Assembly: GCA_002007465.1 (NCBI GenBank) | Contig: LNAC01000849.1 | Location: forward strand, 60,751 to 124,750 | DNA from: Ailurus styani | Taxonomy: Eukaryota; Chordata; Mammalia; Carnivora; Ailuridae | DNA length: 64,000 bases | Direction of reading: 5' to 3' | Shown here: one piece after another, positions 22,701 through 35,478 of the stretch | How positions within the stretch are numbered: the first letter of the stretch is position 1 | Layout: every line of letters starts with the position of its first letter | The notes under the pieces: generated by a model | Seen by the model: the letters and a program-made list of their open reading frames with translations, nothing else | Told to the model about the DNA's origin: nothing | Database searches by the model: none | Program-made: the position numbers and the translations under genes

Positions 22701-24293
22701 AATTTCTTTAGAGGTCTAAAATGGAAACTAAGAGATGAAAAGACATATTTAAGAGACTTTTCAGTGACTTCTGGATTCAGTTCCAATATGTAAATAGCTT
22801 GGAAGTCATCTCTTCTGTCTTTACAAAAAAAATTAAAAAGCTGGACAAAATGAAAATCAGTGACTTTTCTTGAAACCGTCAGATTACTGAAGGTGCAGGG
22901 CAGATTGACATCTGGAAATCTGTAGAGACAGGTGAATCTGGAGACACAGAGATCTGCTTAACTGAAGCAGAAATTGCTAGCATCATAAACTATAAGGACA
23001 TCAAAATGGTAATTTCTAGCAACTGTTGGACACTGGGTGTGAATGAGAACAGAGTAAGAAACTGGGAGGAGGGCCACAGTCTTAAGAGGGATCCCACAAT
23101 TCATCAGCTTTGCCTCCAGGAAGCCCATGAGATTCTTATGGTGAATCTTAAAAAGATCCACCTGTAGCTCTGGCAGGTGGGGGAAGAGCAATTATTGTAA
23201 AATATGCCAAGAGCCCTGTCCACAACTCCACCTACTCTCAAGAGGGAAAGACTTTTACAGAGCTTTTATCCCAACTGGAGAGACATTCCCACACCAGCTC
23301 CCTCATCTTTCTTTCTCATTTAAAGAAGAAAAATAGTCAATTAGTCAACAGGGTTCAAAGTGTCAAACATAGCGTTGGGTATGCTGCAACGAGGAAAGGA
23401 ATTGGGGGAATGGAAGAGTGCTATACTTAAATGGAGAAATGTTATGAGGTTCATATCTGAGACTCAGGACCATTAAAGTCTGAGATTTAATCAGAAAATT
23501 GTAGAATGTTCTCTCTTCCCTACACCTTTCTGACAAACCAATGAGACTCTAATATAGTAACAGTGAACTATAGCTGAGGGTTGCAAGACACAGACTCTGA
23601 GGAAGAGTACTTAGGGAAGCCCAATGTCAAGCAGAGAACAAACACAAGTGCACAAGAGGAATCTGAAGCCTTTGGCACCTACAGTTACAGCACGCATTAA
23701 GCACAACACAGCTGCTAGGCAGGGTATAAATTCTCACACTAAAGGCCTATTACCTTCAGTAGTTTCTATTACCCAATATAAAATGTCCAGCTTTAGGCAA
23801 AAAAAAATTACACAGCATGACAAAAGGCAAGAAAAAACATCTAAAGAGACAAAGATTATTGCATGTTGTGAAATGAGTAATAGTAATATAAAGGATATTA
23901 GGGAGGATTTGGGAATATCTCTGATTTAAAATACCTGTACTACATGTAAAATATAATAGTATTATTGGGAGGAAGTCTTATTTTACTTAAAAATGTACAT
24001 TGTAAACTCTAGGGCAGTCACTTTTTTTAAAGACAAGACGTATAATTGATTCATTAAAAGAGAAAATTAAGCAGAATCTTAAAATGCTAAATTAAAATCA
24101 GAGAAGGCAGAATAGGAGGAGGAAAAGCAAGAGGACAAATGCAATGAGTATAAAACAGTTACAAGCAGAGTAGATACTACTACAATTATATCAGTATCAC
24201 TTTAAATGTGAATGGTATAAATACATTCATTAAAAGAAACAGTTTGTTAGAGTGAATTAAAGACACAAAAGATCCAACTCTATGCTGTCTAAA

Positions 24294-24335
24294 GAAACCC
24301 ATATCAAATATAGAGAAACCCATATCAAATATAAA
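24294..24335. repeat. Two tandem 21-base units
   Basis: The word 'gaaacccatatcaaatata' is repeated directly, with one difference after it (gag/aag). It sits in the L1 endonuclease region. Confidence 0.9.
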
Positions 24336-25785
24336 GATAAGTTAAAAGTAAATATATATTTATATCAGGTTAACAATAATCAAATAGACACTGCAATAGC
24401 TATGTTAATTTCAGTCAAAGTACAGTTTAGAACAAGGAAAATTACCAGCTATAAAAAGGGCATAATGACAATAAATATATTCTTACAGAAGGCACAGAAA
24501 TCTTAAAGGTGCATGTACCTAACAACATAGCATCAAAATACTTGAGACAAAAACTGAAAGAATTGAAAAAAGAATTAAAGAAATCCACTATTATATCTGG
24601 AGACCTAAACATTCTACTTTTAGTAATTAATAAATCAAGCAGGTAGAAAATCAATAAGGATTTGATTAAAGGAATGCACTATCAATCTACTTAATCCAGT
24701 TGAGATTTATGAATTACTTCATCAAATGACAGCAAAAATACACGCTCTTCTCAATCTCACATGGAGCATTCACTAAGATAGACTACATTTTGGGGCATAA
24801 AACAGTTTTACAAATTTAAAAAATAGAAACTAAATAGAGTGGGTTATTGAAAGAAATAACTAGAAATTGATAACAGAAAAATAACTGGAAAATCCCCAGA
24901 TAGAGTTTAAACAATACAATTCTACATTTCTAAATAACATATAATTCAAAAAGAAGTATCAAAGGGTATTAAGACATATTTTGAATTAAATAAATATGAA
25001 AATTCTACTGAGGAAAACTTGGGGGATAGAGTGAAATGGTGCTTAAAGGAAAGTTTATATGACTAAATGCATATGTTAGAAAAGAAAAGAGACCTAACAC
25101 TAATAACCTAAGCATAAACTTTAGGAAACCAGAGAAATAGGAAAATATGTCCCTAAAACAGAAAGAAATAAAGAATAAAAAAATTGGAGCAGAAGTGAAT
25201 GAAATTGAAAACAGAAAACAATAGATGTAATCAAGGAAACCAAAAGACAGTTCTTTGAAGAAAGAGAAGAGGCATGAATTAGCTTCATCAGAAATGAAAG
25301 ACAGGTTATTACTCCTCATCTCATGGACACTAAAAGGAATACTAAAAGCAACTCTGTGTTCGCAACTGATAACTTATACGAAATAAACCAATTGCATGAA
25401 ATACACAAACTGTCAAAACTAAAACAAGGAAATGTACATAATCTGAATAACACTCTACGTATTAAAGAGATGGAATAAATAGTAATAGTACCATTGGTGA
25501 ATTGCAGCAAACTTTCAAGTAAGAAATAATGGCAATTCTCTATAATCCTTTCCAGAAAATAGAACTCCGTTCTTGAGTTCATCCTTTCCCTAATACACAA
25601 AGCAAATAAAGATATTACAATAGAGGAAAACTACAGACTAATATCTCCCATAAACACAGACATAAAAATTACCAACAAAATAGCAGTGAATGGAATCCAA
25701 CAATATTAAAAATCAAAGTACACATTATGACAAAGTGAGACATATTCTAAGGATGCAAGGCTGGTTCAACATTTGAAAAATCAAA

Positions 25786-25995
25786 GGGGGCACCTGAGTG
25801 GTTCAGTTAAACATCGGTTAAACATCTGCCTTTGGTTTGGGTCATGATCCCAGGATCCTGGGATTGAGCCCCATGTCCTTTCAGTCTCCCTGCCTCCTTC
25901 TCCCTCGCCTCCCTGCTTGTGCTCTCTCTCACTATCTCTATCACTATCTCTGTCTCTCTTTCTCTCAAATAAATAAATAAAATCCTAAAAAAAAA
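25786..25995 (+). mobile_element. CAN SINE inside L1 copy A
   Basis: 'ggggcacctgagtggttcag', a small internal repeat (aaacatcggttaaacatc), 'gggattgagccccatg', CT-rich block and 'caaataaataaataaaatcc'. Exact 11-base target site duplication gaaaaatcaaa (25775-25785 and 25996-26006). Confidence 0.97.
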
Positions 25996-27580
25996 GAAAA
26001 ATCAAAACAATGGACCACATCAATAGGCTAACAAAGATAAATCATACGATCATATCAACTAGTGGCAAAAAAGCATTTGACAAAATCCAGTGCTTGTGAT
26101 AAAAGTTCTCAGCACACCAGAAACAAAGGGTGATGTCTTCAATTTAATAAAGAACACCTACAAAAACTATAGCTAAAATCATACTTAATACTGAGATTGG
26201 ACACTTTTCCCCTAAGACAGAGAACAAGGAAAAGATGCCCTCTCTCTTCACTCCTAGTCAACATCATATCCTATGTAGTGGAAAAAGACAAAAAAAAAAA
26301 GAAATACAAGATATACAAACTGGAAATAAATTAATCTGTCTTTATATGCAAATGGTATTCTTGTCTATGTAAAATATCCTGAAGAATAAAAAATAAAAAT
26401 TCTGAAATAAAAAGTGAGTATATGAAAAGACCATAAGATAAAAGTTTACCATATAAAAGTTAATTTCTTTCCTATACATTAAAAATGGTCATTTGAAATT
26501 TGAAATAAAAATATACCATTAATAATAGCACTAAGACAAATGAAATATGTAACTATAGGTTGAACATAATATGTATGATCTGTATGCAAAAATTTTAAAA
26601 CACTGATGAAAGAAATGAAAAAAGATCTAAATAAATGGGTGAATATTCCATGTTCATGAACTGAAAGACTCAATGTTATTAATGTTAATTCTTCTTAAAA
26701 TGTTCTATAGATTCAGCGCAATCCCATTAAAATCCCAAAAACTATTTCTGATTGTAAACAAAACAACTCTAAAGTTTATATGAAAAGTTAAAAGATCCAC
26801 ACTAGATAATACAACATTAAAGAAGAAAAACAAAATTGGAGGACTAAAACGGCCAACTTTAAGACTTAATATAAAACTATAAAAATCAAAGATGTGTGGT
26901 ATTGGTAAATATTAGGCAATTAGATCACAATACAGAGTCTAGACATAGACCTGCACAATTGTAGTCAACTGATCTTTGACAAATACAAAATTTTGTAGAA
27001 AACTGGACAAATTTCAAATTAGTAGAAAAAGGACAGTCTTTTTAACAAGTAGTTCTAGTACACTTCAACATCCATATGCAAAAAGAAAAAATCTATACAA
27101 AGAAATTACATATTTCACCAAAGTAAGTTCTTCTAAATAATTATACGTAAAAGTAGAATGCAAAACTACAAAACTTCTAGATGATAACACAGAATAAACC
27201 TACATGACTTAGTTTTTGGTAATGAGATTTGAGATAAAATACCAGAGGCAAATCCATGAAAAAAAATGATAGTTTAAACTATATTAAAATTAAAATCATC
27301 CTCTTTAAAAGACACTGCTAAAAGAATGAAAAGACAAACAACAGACTGGGAAAAAATATTTGCAAGCACATCAAACACATGTCTTATAAAGGACTTATCA
27401 AAATATTTTTGAGCTTTCCAGAAACATTATTTAAAACCTCCAAAATTTCACACACAAAAAAGAACTGATTAAAAGATAGACAACAGATCTGAACAGATAC
27501 CTCACAATAAAAACTTATAAATGACAAACAAGCATATCAAAAGGTGCTTAATATCATTTATTATTAAAGAATTACAAATT

Positions 27581-27776
27581 GGGCGCCTGGGTGGCTCAGT
27601 GGGTTAAAGCCTCTGCTTTCAGCTCCGGTCATAATCTCAGGGTCCTGGGATCAAGGCCGGCATGGGGCTCTCTGCTCGGTGGGGAACCTGCTTCCTCCTC
27701 TCTCTCTACCTGCCTCTCTGCCTACTTGTGATCTCTCTCTCTGTGTGTCAAATGAATAAATAAAATCTTAAAAAAA
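27581..27776 (+). mobile_element. CAN SINE, young, inside L1 copy A
   Basis: 'gggcgcctgggtggctcagt', 'gggatcaaggccggcatg', 'ctctgcctacttgtgatctc' and 'gaataaataaaatctt'. Exact 11-base target site duplication aattacaaatt (27570-27580 and 27777-27787). Confidence 0.98.
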
Positions 27777-28416
27777 AATTACAAATTAAAGTCAGAATGA
27801 AAGAACGAATCCTAGTTAATGCATTAGGACAATAAAAAGAAATACAAGGTATATAGATCAGGAAGAAAAATAAAACTGCCTTTATTCACAGATGACATAA
27901 TTGTCTATGAAGAAAATCTGAAAAAATTGGGGAAAAAAAGCAAAAAACAAAACCACAAAAAACCTTCCTGGAACTAATATGCAATTGTAGCAGGATTGTA
28001 AGATACAAGATACATAAAAATCAGCTGCTTTGCTACATACCAGTAGTGAACAAGGGGAACTGAAATTTAAAATATAACATTTACATTAGCACCCCTCAAA
28101 ATGAAATACTTAGGTATAAAACTAACAAAATATGTACAAAATTATGAGAAAAACTATAAAACTCTAATGAAAGAAATCAAAATAAATGAATTCATCTAAG
28201 TATTTAGGAAGACTCAAAACTGTCAAGATGTTAGTTCTTTCCAAACTGACCTAGAGATTCAATGCAATTGCAGCCAAAATCCCGGAAAGTTATCCTGGGG
28301 ATATTTACATGCTGATTCTAATTTTTATATAGAGAAATTAAAGATCCAGAATAACCAACACAATATTGAAGGAGAAGAACAAAGTTGGAGGACTGGCATT
28401 ATCCAAATTCAAGACT

Positions 28417-28618
28417 ATTTTTTTTAAAATTATTTATTTATTTGTTTGACAGAGAGAGACGGCGAGAGAGGGAACACAAGCAGGGGGAGTGGGAGAGAGG
28501 GAAGCAGGCTCTCCGCCGAGCAGAGAGCACGCCGATGTGGGGGTTCCATCCCAGGACCATGGGATTATGACCTGAGCCGAAGGCAGACACTTAACGACCG
28601 AGCCAGCCAGGCACCTCG
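28417..28618 (-). mobile_element. CAN SINE, minus strand, inside L1 copy B
   Basis: 'ttatttatttatttgtttga', 'gagacggcgagagagggaac', 'acacttaacgaccgagccag' and 'ccaggcacctcg'. CpGs are partly kept. Exact 14-base target site duplication ccaaattcaagact (28403-28416 and 28619-28632). Confidence 0.98.
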
Positions 28619-29174
28619 CCAAATTCAAGACTCATGATAAAGCTATAGTAATCAAAATTGGTACTGGTGAAAGAATAGGCAAATAGACCAATGAAACAAA
28701 ATACAAGTCCTAGAGAGACCCTCACAGATCTAATCACCTGATCTTTGACAAAGGAACAAAGGCAATCCAATGAAGGAAAGATGGTCTTTTCAACAAGAAG
28801 GGCTGGAAAAACTGGACATCCATGTGCAGAAAAAACAAAACAAAAAGAAAAAGAAAACAAAAACAAAAAAACTCTAGAAACGGGTCTTACACCCTTCACA
28901 AAAATTAACTCAAACTGAATTACAAACCTAAATGTAAAATACAAAACTGTAAGACTCCTGGAAGACAACATGGGAGAAAATTGAGATGATCTTTGGGTTT
29001 GGCAATGACTTTTTAGATACAACACCAAATGCACGATCTATGAAAGAAAGAATTAATAAGCTGGACTTCAATAGAATTAATTTTTTTTGCTCTGTGAAGG
29101 ACACTGTCAAGAGAATGAAAAGACAACCTATCATGTATTTGCAGAAGACACATCTGATAAAGGACTGTCATCCA

Positions 29175-29372
29175 TGGGGGTGTCTGGGTGGCTCAGTTGG
29201 TTAAGTGTTTGCCTTTGGCTCAGGTCATGATCCCAGGGTCCTGGAATTGAGCCCCACATAGGGCTCCCTCCTCAGTGGGGAGCCTGCTTCTGCCTCTCCC
29301 TCTGCTGCTCCCCCTGCTTGTGCTTTCTTTCTATCAAATAAATATAAATAGAATATTTTTAAAAATATAAGT
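29175..29372 (+). mobile_element. CAN SINE inside L1 copy B
   Basis: 'gggtgtctgggtggctcagt', 'ggaattgagccccacat' and 'caaataaatataaatag' tail. Target site duplication actgtcatcca (29164-29174) / actgttatcca (29373-29383). Confidence 0.96.
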
Positions 29373-31364
29373 ACTGTTATCCAAAATATACGAAGAACTC
29401 TTAAAACTCAACATTAAGAAAACAAACCAATCTTTAAAAAGACCTAAACAGATACCTCACCAAAAATATACAGATGGCAAATAAGCATATGAAAATATGC
29501 TCCCCATTGTATGTTACAAGGGAAATGTAAATTAAAACAATGAGACACTACCACATACCAAAAACCAAAATCCAAAACACTGACAACACCAAATACTGGT
29601 GATAATGTGGAACAAGAACTGTCATTCATTGTTAGTGGGAATGTAAAATGGTACATCCACTTCAGAAGACAGTTCGGTGGTTTCTTACAAAACTAAACAT
29701 ACTCTTACTATACAATCCAGGAGTCATGCTCCTTGGTATTTTGCCCACACAAAAATCTGCACAACCAAGATGTCTTCTAATAGATGAATGGATAAGTAAA
29801 CTGTGGTACAACCAGACAATGGAATATTATTCAGCACTAAAAAGAAATGAACCCTCAAGCCATGAAAAGACATGGAGGAACCTTAAATTCATTTTATTAA
29901 GTGCAAGAAGGAAACCTAAAAAGACCACATAGCATATGATTCCAAATATAGACTTTATGGAAATGGCAAAGCTATGGAGACAGTGAAAAGATCAGTGGTT
30001 GTCAGCAGTTCATAGGATGAGGATTAAATACATGAAACAAGTCATGTTTAGGATGGTGAAACTATTCTGTATAATAATATCATGATTGATAAAAACACAA
30101 TGCTTTGGTCAAATCTCAGAACGTCACAGCATAGAGTGCTATAACTTTAATGCATATAAATTCTTAAAAAAAATCATTTAGTAGGTCTGAGGATCCTAGG
30201 AGCGAAGACAAAAGGATCTAGTTGTATTACGAATGTATGAAACAATTTCACTGAAGAGGGAGAAAAAGGTGCTAACCTGAGTAGCTTTGGAAATGAATGA
30301 AGTATGTAAGATTAAAGGGGAAAAAGCTGTAAATCAGCTCTGTAATCCAGATAATAAAGTTGTTTCCTGTAAGTATACAGCTGTCATCTATGCTGGAATT
30401 GATAATTGAGTGAATGGATTATAAATAGTGGAAGTCTGTCTTCTCACTGGAGAAGAAGTTCCAGATAAGCAAGAAAAGAGAGCTAGCGTGACCTATGTGG
30501 TGATGAATTAGAGTTAGAGAGTCAGTGTGAAGTCGTGTTTAGCCTAATTTGAAAACAGAAGGCTATATATAGAAGTATTTATAGATAATAATAATAAGTA
30601 TTTATAAATACACATATGTATATGGGTCATATGTTTGAGGTCCTAGAGGAAATGACACTCTAGTAGCAGTGAAAGGAATTAGGTCTTCTTGGAGAGCTAG
30701 CTGAATCTAGGATTGGGGCAGGGACTATACAAAATGAGCCTAAACCATTCTGTGGTGTTAGAAAGCAAACAAGCACTAAAAACCAAAAAGAAAATACAAT
30801 GTTGGGGTATCAAAGGGACACAGGTGCCAACTAAAAGAGCTCCCAAGGCCAAAGTTGGAATAATTTGAGCAAAAAATAAAGCAATATTAGATTACAATCC
30901 AAAGTATGAAATAAACACCCACGAGTAGAGACTGATATGTATACACAAATGCCTGAACAAGTAAATAAGTGGGGAGAATAAACAGATCTCCCATACAAAA
31001 TAATTCTAAATAATTTGTATAGATATTTTACCTTCAAGGAGGTAGAGTAAAATTTCTCACTCTTTAAGTGTGGGCTGTGTGTAGTGACTTCTTTCTGAAG
31101 AGTACGGTATGGAAAAGGGGGAGGAAACTGTAACTTAACTTTAAAGAAACCTGACAAACACTGTCACAGCCAGGTGATCAAGGCTAACATCACCAATGAT
31201 GTCATTTTGATAGTGTCTGCTCTTGACACAATGGAGTGAAAAGGACATTTTACCTTTGTGATCTTCCTCTCCCAAACCCATAACTTCAGTCTAATCATGA
31301 GGGGAAAAAAATCAGACAAATACCAATAAAAGGGAATCCTACAAAATAACTGATTAATACTTCT

Positions 31365-32111
31365 TGCTGGAGGTCAGCTCCAGCAACAGTCAGGGGTCCC
31401 TGAAGGAAAGGACGGCGTCGGCGATACGAAATGAGGAGACGGACTTGGATGATGTTTCAGGAGTCTCCCAAAACCTCAGGGCTCGGGGTCCTTTATTTAT
31501 ATCATTGTAACAAAGGGTGATAAAACATAACCAGAATGTTTATTCATTAATTAAAGGAACCTTCATAGATGCACCTGGTGTTTCTCAAAAAGCTAGATAG
31601 ATGAGGCCTGTTCTGCTTATCTGTATAGTGCCCCCTTTTTATGGTTACTCCTAGTTCTGATGTAAATCAAGGGTTTTGCGTAAGGTCATTAAGCCCTAAA
31701 GTTAAATGCTATATATCCTGGGGTTAGGCACAGCATGGCGCCAGATTCTTTCTCGGCAATTATCCTGGATTCCATTTTGGCCTGTTTATCTACAGAAAGA
31801 GTAAATTATCCACACCTCGAAAAAGTCAATTAGCCGACTATATTTCTTCCAATAACTATGTTTATACTATATACTTTTACGTTGATTGATAATACGGGAT
31901 CTACAAATAGTAAATTCAACCTATGTTTAACAAATCTAGTCTAATCTTACCATTCATACTGATATGCGTCATTCGAGCTGCAAGCCGCTTTTAATTGGAA
32001 GGGGTTGATTAATGCTTTGCTCATTGCATTCTCCTCGCCTTGCAGGAGGGCGGCACCCCATACCTTGTAGCGGGGGTTCACCTTCTTGTGCCATGCAGAC
32101 GGCTCACATCA
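31365..32111 (-). mobile_element. Solo LTR of an endogenous retrovirus (class II-like), well preserved
   Basis: 747 bases inserted in the 3' UTR of L1 copy B. Read on the minus strand it begins 'tgatgtgagccgtctgcatg' and ends '...gctgacctccagca', the TG...CA ends of an LTR. It is flanked by a 6-base direct repeat acttct (31359-31364) / atttct (32112-32117); a 6-base duplication is typical of class II (ERVK-like) elements. There is a TATA-like box at complement 31642-31636 and AATAAA at complement 31497-31492, about 130 bases before the 3' end, giving a plausible U3-R-U5 layout. About 20 CpGs remain, many more than in the sequence around it. No internal viral genes are present, so it is a recombined solo LTR. 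The class is inferred; the family is not known to me. Confidence 0.85.
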
Positions 32112-32335
32112 ATTTCTCAAAACTGCCAATGTTTTGAGAAAAACAAGGAAGTCTTAGAAACTTGCAGTCAACAGGAAACTAAGGCATCATAATGATTAAA
32201 TGACATAATATTTAATGACATTTAATAGCATTCCAGATGACTCTGGAAAAGAAGAAAATTGCATTAAAATAAAAAAGGAATCTGAGAATAATTATGAAAT
32301 TTTTAGTCAATAAAAAATTTTCAACATAGATTACT

Positions 32336-32524
32336 TCTTTGCTACTCAGCATCTGAATGATTCCTTTTTCTCTGGAAGCAGACACCTACACTCATCCACA
32401 TCCCACTTCATCCACATTGGTAAGGCCACTAAGGCAGAGATCGGGCTGCACTGTTTGTGGCAAGCTAGCTGTCAAATATCAGTTATGTTTGCATCAGCTA
32501 TTCACTGATTCCAATTACTCATGC
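32336..32524. other. Unassigned
   Basis: No gene or repeat recognised. Confidence 0.4.
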
Positions 32525-32538
32525 TAAACTCCATTCTT

Positions 32539-32732
32539 GGAGTGCCTGGGTGGCTCAGTTGGTTAAGTGTCTGCCTTCGGCTCAGGTCATGATCCCAGAG
32601 TCCTCGGATCTGAGCCCTGTGTGGGGCTCCCTGCTCAGAGGGGAGTCTGCTTCTCCCTCTGGCCCTCTCCACTCTTGTGCTCCCTCTCTTTCACTCTCTC
32701 TCTCTCACTCTGTCTCTCAAATAAACAAAATC
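32539..32732 (+). mobile_element. CAN SINE
   Basis: 'ggagtgcctgggtggctcag', 'cggatctgagccctgtg', (CT)n-rich and 'caaataaacaaaatc'. Target site duplication taaactccattctt (32525-32538) / taaactctgttctt (32733-32746), 12 of 14. Confidence 0.96.
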
Positions 32733-32746
32733 TAAACTCTGTTCTT

Positions 32747-33004
32747 TTATGTTTACTCAAGAGTGCCTACCTAAAACTTTAAACTCTTACTGAGTGTCCG
32801 CCTAGGAACTGTGTTCTTATTGATGCATTTTACTTAATCTATTGAACCACAGGTACGTGATGAATTTGACCTTCTGCCTGTGAACTCTGCTCAGTGTTTT
32901 GAATTTCTGGACTCTAGCCTCTGGCCTGACAATCTAACTTTGACTCTCCCTATTACCTTCCACAGGTGAAAGTAGTTAGCAGGAGATAAGGCTCAATACC
33001 AGCT
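32747..33004. other. Unassigned
   Basis: No gene or repeat recognised. Confidence 0.4.
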
Positions 33005-33115
33005 TGCCATGTGCCCTTGACAATATTCTCAGACTCGTTTTTCATTTTCCCTGTGTATAAATAAGGATAACCCTAGGGCATACACCACAGGCACAGGATT
33101 AGGGTGAGGATTATG
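33005..33115 (+). mobile_element. MIR SINE fragment
   Basis: 'atgtgcccttgacaatattc', 'tttttcattttccctgtgta' and 'aaataaggataacc' follow the MIR core order (tgacc..caagt, cagtttcctcatctgtaaaatggggataa). Confidence 0.6.
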
Positions 33116-33501
33116 GGGTCATCCTGCTGCCTAGAATTCATAAATTTTAGTTATCATTTTTAGTAATGTTGTTCTTTGGCCACAAAAATACTCAGAAACC
33201 TAACCATGTCTTGTTTCCTAGATTTGCCAGGAAACACTGGCTTTTTGCATCTGTTGCAGGCATGGAGCTGCTCGGTCCTTAGAGCAGCTTGAGCACTTTT
33301 GTTTTCTCCACCTCAGTTCTGTCTGTGAGCATCACACTACCCCATCTCTCTCTTTCAACTTTGCAGTGAATACTGGGTTTGTAGTTAAAACCTAGATATT
33401 CGTCAGGAAAGTGTCTTGTTCATAATAAACTAGGCCTTCAAGTCTATTCTCTTATTCACAAAGGAAATGATTCAGAAATAGAGTCAAAACAGGAGCGAGT
33501 T
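33116..33501. other. Unassigned
   Basis: No gene or named repeat. Confidence 0.4.
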
Positions 33502-33516
33502 AAGAATCTTTCTAAC

Positions 33517-33711
33517 GGGGGTGCTTGGGTGGTTCAGCTGGTTGAGCATCTGCCTCCGGCTCAGGTCATGATCTCAGGGTCCCGGGCTCGAGCCCCATGT
33601 CCAGCTCCCAGTTCAGCAGGGAGTTGGCCTCTCCCTCTCCCTCTGCCTCTCCCCTTGTTTGTGCTCTTCCCATCTCTTGCTCTCTCTTAATTGAAAAAAT
33701 CTTTAAAAAAG
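33517..33711 (+). mobile_element. CAN SINE
   Basis: 'ggggtgcttgggtggttcag', 'cgggctcgagccccatg', CT-rich block and a short tail 'attgaaaaaatctttaaa' without AATAAA. Target site duplication aagaatctttctaac (33502-33516) / aagaatctttttaac (33712-33726). Confidence 0.96.
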
Positions 33712-33726
33712 AAGAATCTTTTTAAC

Positions 33727-35259
33727 ATTCCAATATTCGTGTCTTACCCATGATTATTAAAAGTGCACTTTTTCTACAGTGCCAGGGTGTTGAGGAAATT
33801 TCCTCAGTATATATGAAAACATATGGCATCGTTGGTATGAGTAGTTAGGGATTTGGCAAGGCTTTATGGTAACAGGGTTATTGCGTATGAGGAAGTCTAC
33901 ATTTGTTTCACATGGAGTAGACTAAAAGGTAAGCTGATTGTCCATCTGTATTTTTGTTTTGTTCTTGACATTACACAGGTATGTTGCAAGATGAAGCAAA
34001 TACTTCTCCACTCTTGGTAAAAAATTAAACAGATAAACGTAATTAAATAGCACTACTTTAAATATAAGGTATTTTTTTTCCTCCTGAACTCTGAGTTTCT
34101 GAATTTCCAGTCTAATAATTTATGGGTTCTGTCTTATAACATACTTTTAAATGAGTTCTCCTTCTGGAATCATAATTTTTCCCCGTATCAATGTAAGCAC
34201 ATTCTTTTTCTCCACATAAAAGAGGGGAGCAATAAAGCAATTACAACAAACTCAGAAAGCATTTGAGGTCATATCACTCAACATTTAACTGTAATATTAT
34301 AATTCTTAAGTTTTTCCAAATGTTTATGATGTTTTGAGCTCACTCAGGAAGAGGAAAAACATGTATCTCTGCCAACACATTTTGGTGATTTCATCTCCTT
34401 TCATAGGAATCTCTAAGGGTTTCCTAATTAGAAGAATTTACAGGAAATGTCAAACAGTCTAAATAACTGATGTATTGTAATTCAAGTCTCAGCAATTGAG
34501 CAAATTAACCTTTATATTTTTACAACATCAAACTACATGGCAGGTTCCAGAAAGTTTTTAAAGCAAGTAACTGAGGGAATTATCAAAAGCTAGGAAATAT
34601 AGGAGAAAAAAACATTTCTGGGTTGTTACTATATTTTAAGTGTGCAATTAAATTGATAACAGTGCTCTTTCTCTAAGATTAAAAATAAGGAGATATATTG
34701 TGAAAATATAGGACACTTATATATTTCAATTTGTGTACAATAAGGTAAAGGAAATGCCTGAAATTTTAATTGTTAATACTGTAGCAAATTTTTAAAATTT
34801 CAATTTATGCTACAGTATATTAATAAAACATATGTAAATAAGATTATTTTTAATGATAATTAAGTAAAATAGAGATTGAAAATGTGAACAGAGTGGTTAT
34901 ATGATTGCTAAATTAGTTTTTATACAAATATTTTATACTCAGACCAGTCCAAAATTGAATATAAAAGAGAATCTGTGATTTTTCAGTTTATTATCTCTTT
35001 TGATTCTTCGAAAAATCATAACTCAAAATCATGTTCAGTTACAAAGTAAACCTGTCAATAGTATTAGTAGCTAAATAAGTATGTGGACACAATTTTTCTT
35101 GTACCTTTAGCTCAATCCAGCAACTGAAGAAAACATCTAAAAGAGTGTGTTGCATGTGAGAGACAGCCGAAAAAGAGCTACTTATTTACATCTGAATTTT
35201 GCTAGTTATGTGTCTACTATAACAAGATAGCCTTAATATTTGTATACTTAGGAAAAGTT
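33727..35259. other. Unassigned AT-rich sequence, 1.5 kb
   Basis: No gene, SINE or L1 blocks that I can name. Confidence 0.4.
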
Positions 35260-35282
35260 TAAGAGTTTACAAATAATTTATT

Positions 35283-35478
35283 TTATTTTTTATAAAGATT
35301 TTATTTATTTATTTATTTGGGAGAGAGAGCGAGCGTGCCCAAACAGGGGAAGGGAGAGGGACAGACTCCACCCCGAGCTTGGAGCCTGACTTGGGGCTCT
35401 GATCTCCTGACCCTGAGATCATAACCTCAGCTGAAATCAAGAGTTGGAGGTTTAACAGACTGAACCATCCAGGCCCCC
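35283..35478 (-). mobile_element. CAN SINE, minus strand, with a long target site duplication
   Basis: 'aaagattttatttatttatt', 'gagcgagcgtgccc', 'ctgaccctgagatcataacc' and 'gaaccatccaggccccc'. The flanking repeat is 23 bases and exact (35260-35282 and 35479-35501), longer than usual for an L1-mobilised SINE. Confidence 0.97.

Larger units (their letters stand above)
22705..27800 (+). mobile_element. Ancient L1 (L1M), near full length, copy A
   Basis: Plus-strand fossil with its regions in order. There is a 5' UTR-like block from about 22705. From 24200 come endonuclease blocks ('gatccaactctatgctgtct', 'cagtcaaagtacag', 'gcaaaaatacacgctcttct'). From 25560 comes RT ('aaaactacagactaatatct', 'aaggatgcaaggctggttca', 'agcatttgacaaaatccagt'). 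The C-terminal half runs to 27575 ('aagcatatcaaaaggtgctt'). Stops and indels throughout, so no protein. It holds SINEs at 25786 and 27581 and a 21-base tandem repeat at 24294. Near 27800 the reading jumps back to RT, where copy B starts. Confidence 0.8.
27800..32335 (+). mobile_element. Ancient L1 (L1M), copy B: RT to long 3' UTR
   Basis: Starts in RT ('tattcacagatgacataatt', the FADD-like region), passes through the ORF2 C-terminus ('gttggaggactggcattatc', 'tagtgggaatgtaaaatggt', 'caatggaatattattcagca') to about 29990, and continues into a long 3' UTR (30170-31358, resuming 32118-32335). The 3' UTR shares blocks with 14470-14620. It is decayed and codes for nothing. Insertions in it: SINEs at 28417 and 29175, the solo LTR at 31365-32111. 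It overlaps copy A in content, so it is a separate insertion. Confidence 0.78.

Noticed and set aside
27581..27660. tRNA-like A and B boxes in SINE heads, considered as tRNA genes
   Set aside because: They belong to tRNA-derived SINEs. The cloverleaf is not intact and the SINE body and tail follow.
28591..29034. 147-codon minus-strand frame, among the longest in the window
   Set aside because: It is antisense to ancient L1 ORF2 and partly SINE. It is a shadow frame with poly-Phe stretches.
31735..31760. 'tggcgccag'-like word, considered as a retroviral primer binding site
   Set aside because: It lies inside the LTR, not after its 3' end, and no internal viral region exists, so the resemblance is chance.
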